From positions 1 to 14,730 of the forward strand of contig JAFDET010000079.1 of NCBI GenBank assembly GCA_019310195.1: DNA of 14,730 nucleotides, read 5' to 3'. The stretch comes from Deltaproteobacteria bacterium (GTDB taxonomy: Bacteria > Myxococcota_A > UBA9160 > JAFDET01). Position 1 is the stretch's first letter. Every line of letters starts with the position of its first letter. Below the pieces are notes generated by a model that was not told the origin of the DNA, did not search any database, and was given only the letters and a program-made list of their open reading frames with translations. Both the position numbers and the translations under genes were made by a program. Positions 13,738 to 14,730 of this stretch are shown piece by piece.

Positions 13738-14217
13738 TCAGTGGGGCCTCTGCACCCAGACCAGCCCGCTGCCATCGGGCTCCTCGATCGCCTCCCAGGC
13801 CAGCGCACGCCGCTCGAGCTGGGGCAGGAGCATGCGCGGCAGACGCGGTGTCCGGGCCAGCAAGGCGGCGCCGGGCGCCAGCGCAGCGCTCGCTTCCAGA
13901 ATCCGTTCCAGGGGCTCCGGCGCCTCCAGACCGCGCAGGTCCAGGATCTCCGGCGCGCCACGCGCCCGGACGCTGAGCACCCAGTGGGCCCCGCCTCGAA
14001 CCCCCACCTCGGCGCAGAAGCCCCGCTCGGCCAGCGTCGCGATCAGCACGCTCGGATCGAAGCCGAAGCGGACCTCCAGCACGCCGTCCGGCGGCATGTC
14101 CCCGAGCGCTTCGAGCAGCGGTTCTCGGGCGCCGCTCGGAGAATCGCATCCCGCAGCGAGATCCAGGACAGTGATCGCCCGGCGATCCCTGGCTCTCCGC
14201 GATATGCTGCCGGCCAT
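13738..14217 (-). CDS. tandem DUF2249 (TusA-like) protein, 159 aa
   Basis: Residues 88-157 are a DUF2249 domain: EILDLRGLEAPEPLERILEA, then APGAALL, LPRMLLPQLE and WEAIEEPDGSGLVWVQRP. Residues 14-86 look like a second, more diverged copy (ITVLDLAAGCDSPSGAREPL, DGVLEVRFGFDP, then an SVRA strand). DUF2249 shares the TusA two-layer fold but here lacks the sulfur-carrying Cys-Pro motif. The family is often found beside hemerythrin and NnrS-type genes in denitrification and NO clusters, as here; the molecular role is unknown. ATG 14217 is the first start of the frame; upstream bases show no Shine-Dalgarno. The start lies only 14 bases from the divergent hemerythrin start. Confidence 0.78.
   Translation of the reverse strand: MAGSISRRARDRRAITVLDLAAGCDSPSGAREPLLEALGDMPPDGVLEVRFGFDPSVLIATLAERGFCAEVGVRGGAHWVLSVRARGAPEILDLRGLEAPEPLERILEASAALAPGAALLARTPRLPRMLLPQLERRALAWEAIEEPDGSGLVWVQRPH
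14173..14208 (+). promoter_or_regulatory. candidate hemerythrin promoter with a 15-bp palindrome over the -35 zone
   Basis: TATGCT at 14203-14208 is a good -10, predicting a start near 14215 and a leader of about 16 bases carrying GGAGG at 14222-14226, five bases before ATG 14232. A perfect odd palindrome GATCGCC-C-GGCGATC at 14173-14187 covers the place where the -35 should be, where no good hexamer exists, which would suit an activator. All of this lies inside the 5' end of the DUF2249 gene, so its sequence is also constrained by coding. Confidence 0.4.
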
Positions 14218-14231
14218 TCTTGGAGGTCCCC

Positions 14232-14693
14232 ATGTCGGACGAAGCCCCCAGCCTGACCGACTACTTCACCTTCGGCCACCGCAGCTGTGACGCGCAGTGG
14301 GCCGACGTGGAAGCCGCCGCCGACGCAGGGAAGGCCGAGGATACAGCACGTGCGTGGCGGCGCTTCGAGGCCTCGCTGCGCCGGCATTTCGCGCAGGAGG
14401 AGGAGATCCTGTTCCCGGCCTTCGAGCAGACCACCGGCATGACCGATGCCGGCCCCACGTTCGTGATGCGCTCCGAACACACGCAGATGCGCGGGCTCCT
14501 GGACCAGATGGCCGCGGCACTCGAGCGGGGCGAGGCACAGGAGCTTCTCGATCTGGGCGACACGCTCCTGCTCTTGATCCAGCAGCACAACCAGAAGGAA
14601 GAGCACATGCTCTACCCCATGTCCGAGCAGGCGCTCGCAGCGCGCTGGGATGCCCTTCGAGAAGAGCTGGACCGCTACCCGACGCACTCCTGA
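14232..14693 (+). CDS. hemerythrin (HHE cation-binding) domain protein, 153 aa
   Basis: A soluble four-helix protein with the hemerythrin di-iron ligands in order: His16 and Asp20 (GHRSCD), His52 and Glu56 (HFAQEEE), His83 (SEHTQM), His119 and Glu123 (HNQKEEH). Such proteins bind oxygen or NO, or protect and repair iron-sulfur centres. The domain fills almost the whole protein. ATG 14232 is preferred over the in-frame TTG at 14220 because GGAGG at 14222-14226 is correctly spaced for it. It is divergent, 14 bases apart, from the DUF2249/NnrS-like pair, and the three are probably co-regulated by oxygen or NO. No second domain (such as an Fe-S repair cysteine motif) is present. Confidence 0.92.
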   Translation: MSDEAPSLTDYFTFGHRSCDAQWADVEAAADAGKAEDTARAWRRFEASLRRHFAQEEEILFPAFEQTTGMTDAGPTFVMRSEHTQMRGLLDQMAAALERGEAQELLDLGDTLLLLIQQHNQKEEHMLYPMSEQALAARWDALREELDRYPTHS

Positions 14694-14695
14694 TC

Positions 14696-14730
14696 GGAGG
14701 AGTTGACCGGCGTCATGGGCAGCCGCCACC
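14696..14730 (+). other. possible start of another plus-strand gene
   Basis: GGAGGAG at 14696-14702 immediately follows the hemerythrin stop. Possible starts are TTG 14703 (very close) or ATG 14715 (12 bases after the motif, slightly far). Only a few codons remain before the window ends, so this is just a hint that the hemerythrin gene may be followed by a co-transcribed gene. Confidence 0.25.

Noticed and set aside
14220..14231. TTG 14220 as the hemerythrin start
   Set aside because: It lies upstream of the GGAGG that is correctly spaced for ATG 14232 and adds only four residues.
12446..14233. A 595-residue version of the NnrS-like protein starting at 14233
   Set aside because: The first 166 codons overlap the DUF2249 gene in another frame and look like noise; the coupled ATG at 13735 is the natural start.
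1..14730. CRISPR arrays, tRNA or rRNA genes, transposase genes
   Set aside because: No regularly spaced direct repeats, no cloverleaf or rRNA core sequences, and no frame with transposase motifs were seen on either strand.

Overview
The window is very GC-rich coding DNA, with GTG as well as ATG starts and short gaps, and is gene-dense throughout. Base composition, SCP2 and acyl-CoA ligase content, and the style of the TetR and antiporter proteins suggest a high-GC soil or aquatic bacterium, perhaps of the Myxococcota/Deltaproteobacteria or 'Binatota' type. That placement is a weak inference, because no rRNA or marker gene is present.

Layout. (1) 1-73: tail of an upstream plus-strand transcript with a strong GNRA-tetraloop intrinsic terminator. 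(2) 160-6343, plus strand: a compact operon of a TetR repressor, a 1265-residue four-enzyme-type fusion (FGGY kinase, D-2-hydroxyacid dehydrogenase, SCP2 lipid-binding domain, class II aldolase) and an acyl-CoA ligase. Its promoter has a perfect 22-bp palindrome filling the -35/-10 spacer, so the operon is probably autorepressed by its TetR protein. (3) 6348-6988, minus: a PaaI-like hotdog thioesterase coupled to an NrtS-type nitrate/nitrite membrane protein. (4) 7027-7989, plus: an exported DUF3179 protein. (5) 7986-9863, minus, and 9925-11175, plus: a cation/proton antiporter with a TrkA-N-like domain, and a dicarboxylate/amino-acid symporter, divergent from a mirror-symmetric promoter region. 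(6) 11289-12287, plus: a frameshifted ferric-reductase-like membrane gene followed by an exported RidA-family gene. (7) 12284-12449: a 166-bp in-register palindromic element bounded by CTAG, whose ends contain the stop codons of both flanking convergent genes. (8) 12446-14693: a 12-TM NnrS/oxidase-I-like protein and a tandem DUF2249 protein (minus), divergent from a hemerythrin-domain protein (plus), looking like a nitric-oxide or oxygen response module.

How the parts may work together. The best candidate for an undescribed system is operon (2): kinase, aldolase and dehydrogenase activities for a sugar, polyol or hydroxy-acid are tethered to a lipid carrier domain and paired with an acyl-CoA ligase under one TetR switch. 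This suggests breakdown or remodelling of an amphipathic substrate carrying both a polar and an acyl part; the substrate is unknown. NrtS and the DUF2249/hemerythrin/NnrS-like set give a second, nitrogen-oxide theme.

Transcription signals repeat across the window. At least four transcript-leading genes have a -10-like TANNNT/A hexamer exactly 6 nt before the start codon and no good Shine-Dalgarno, which points to leaderless mRNAs. Several operon-internal genes have clear Shine-Dalgarno sequences. I found no tRNA, rRNA, CRISPR array or transposase gene, and no gene-free stretch longer than 300 bases.
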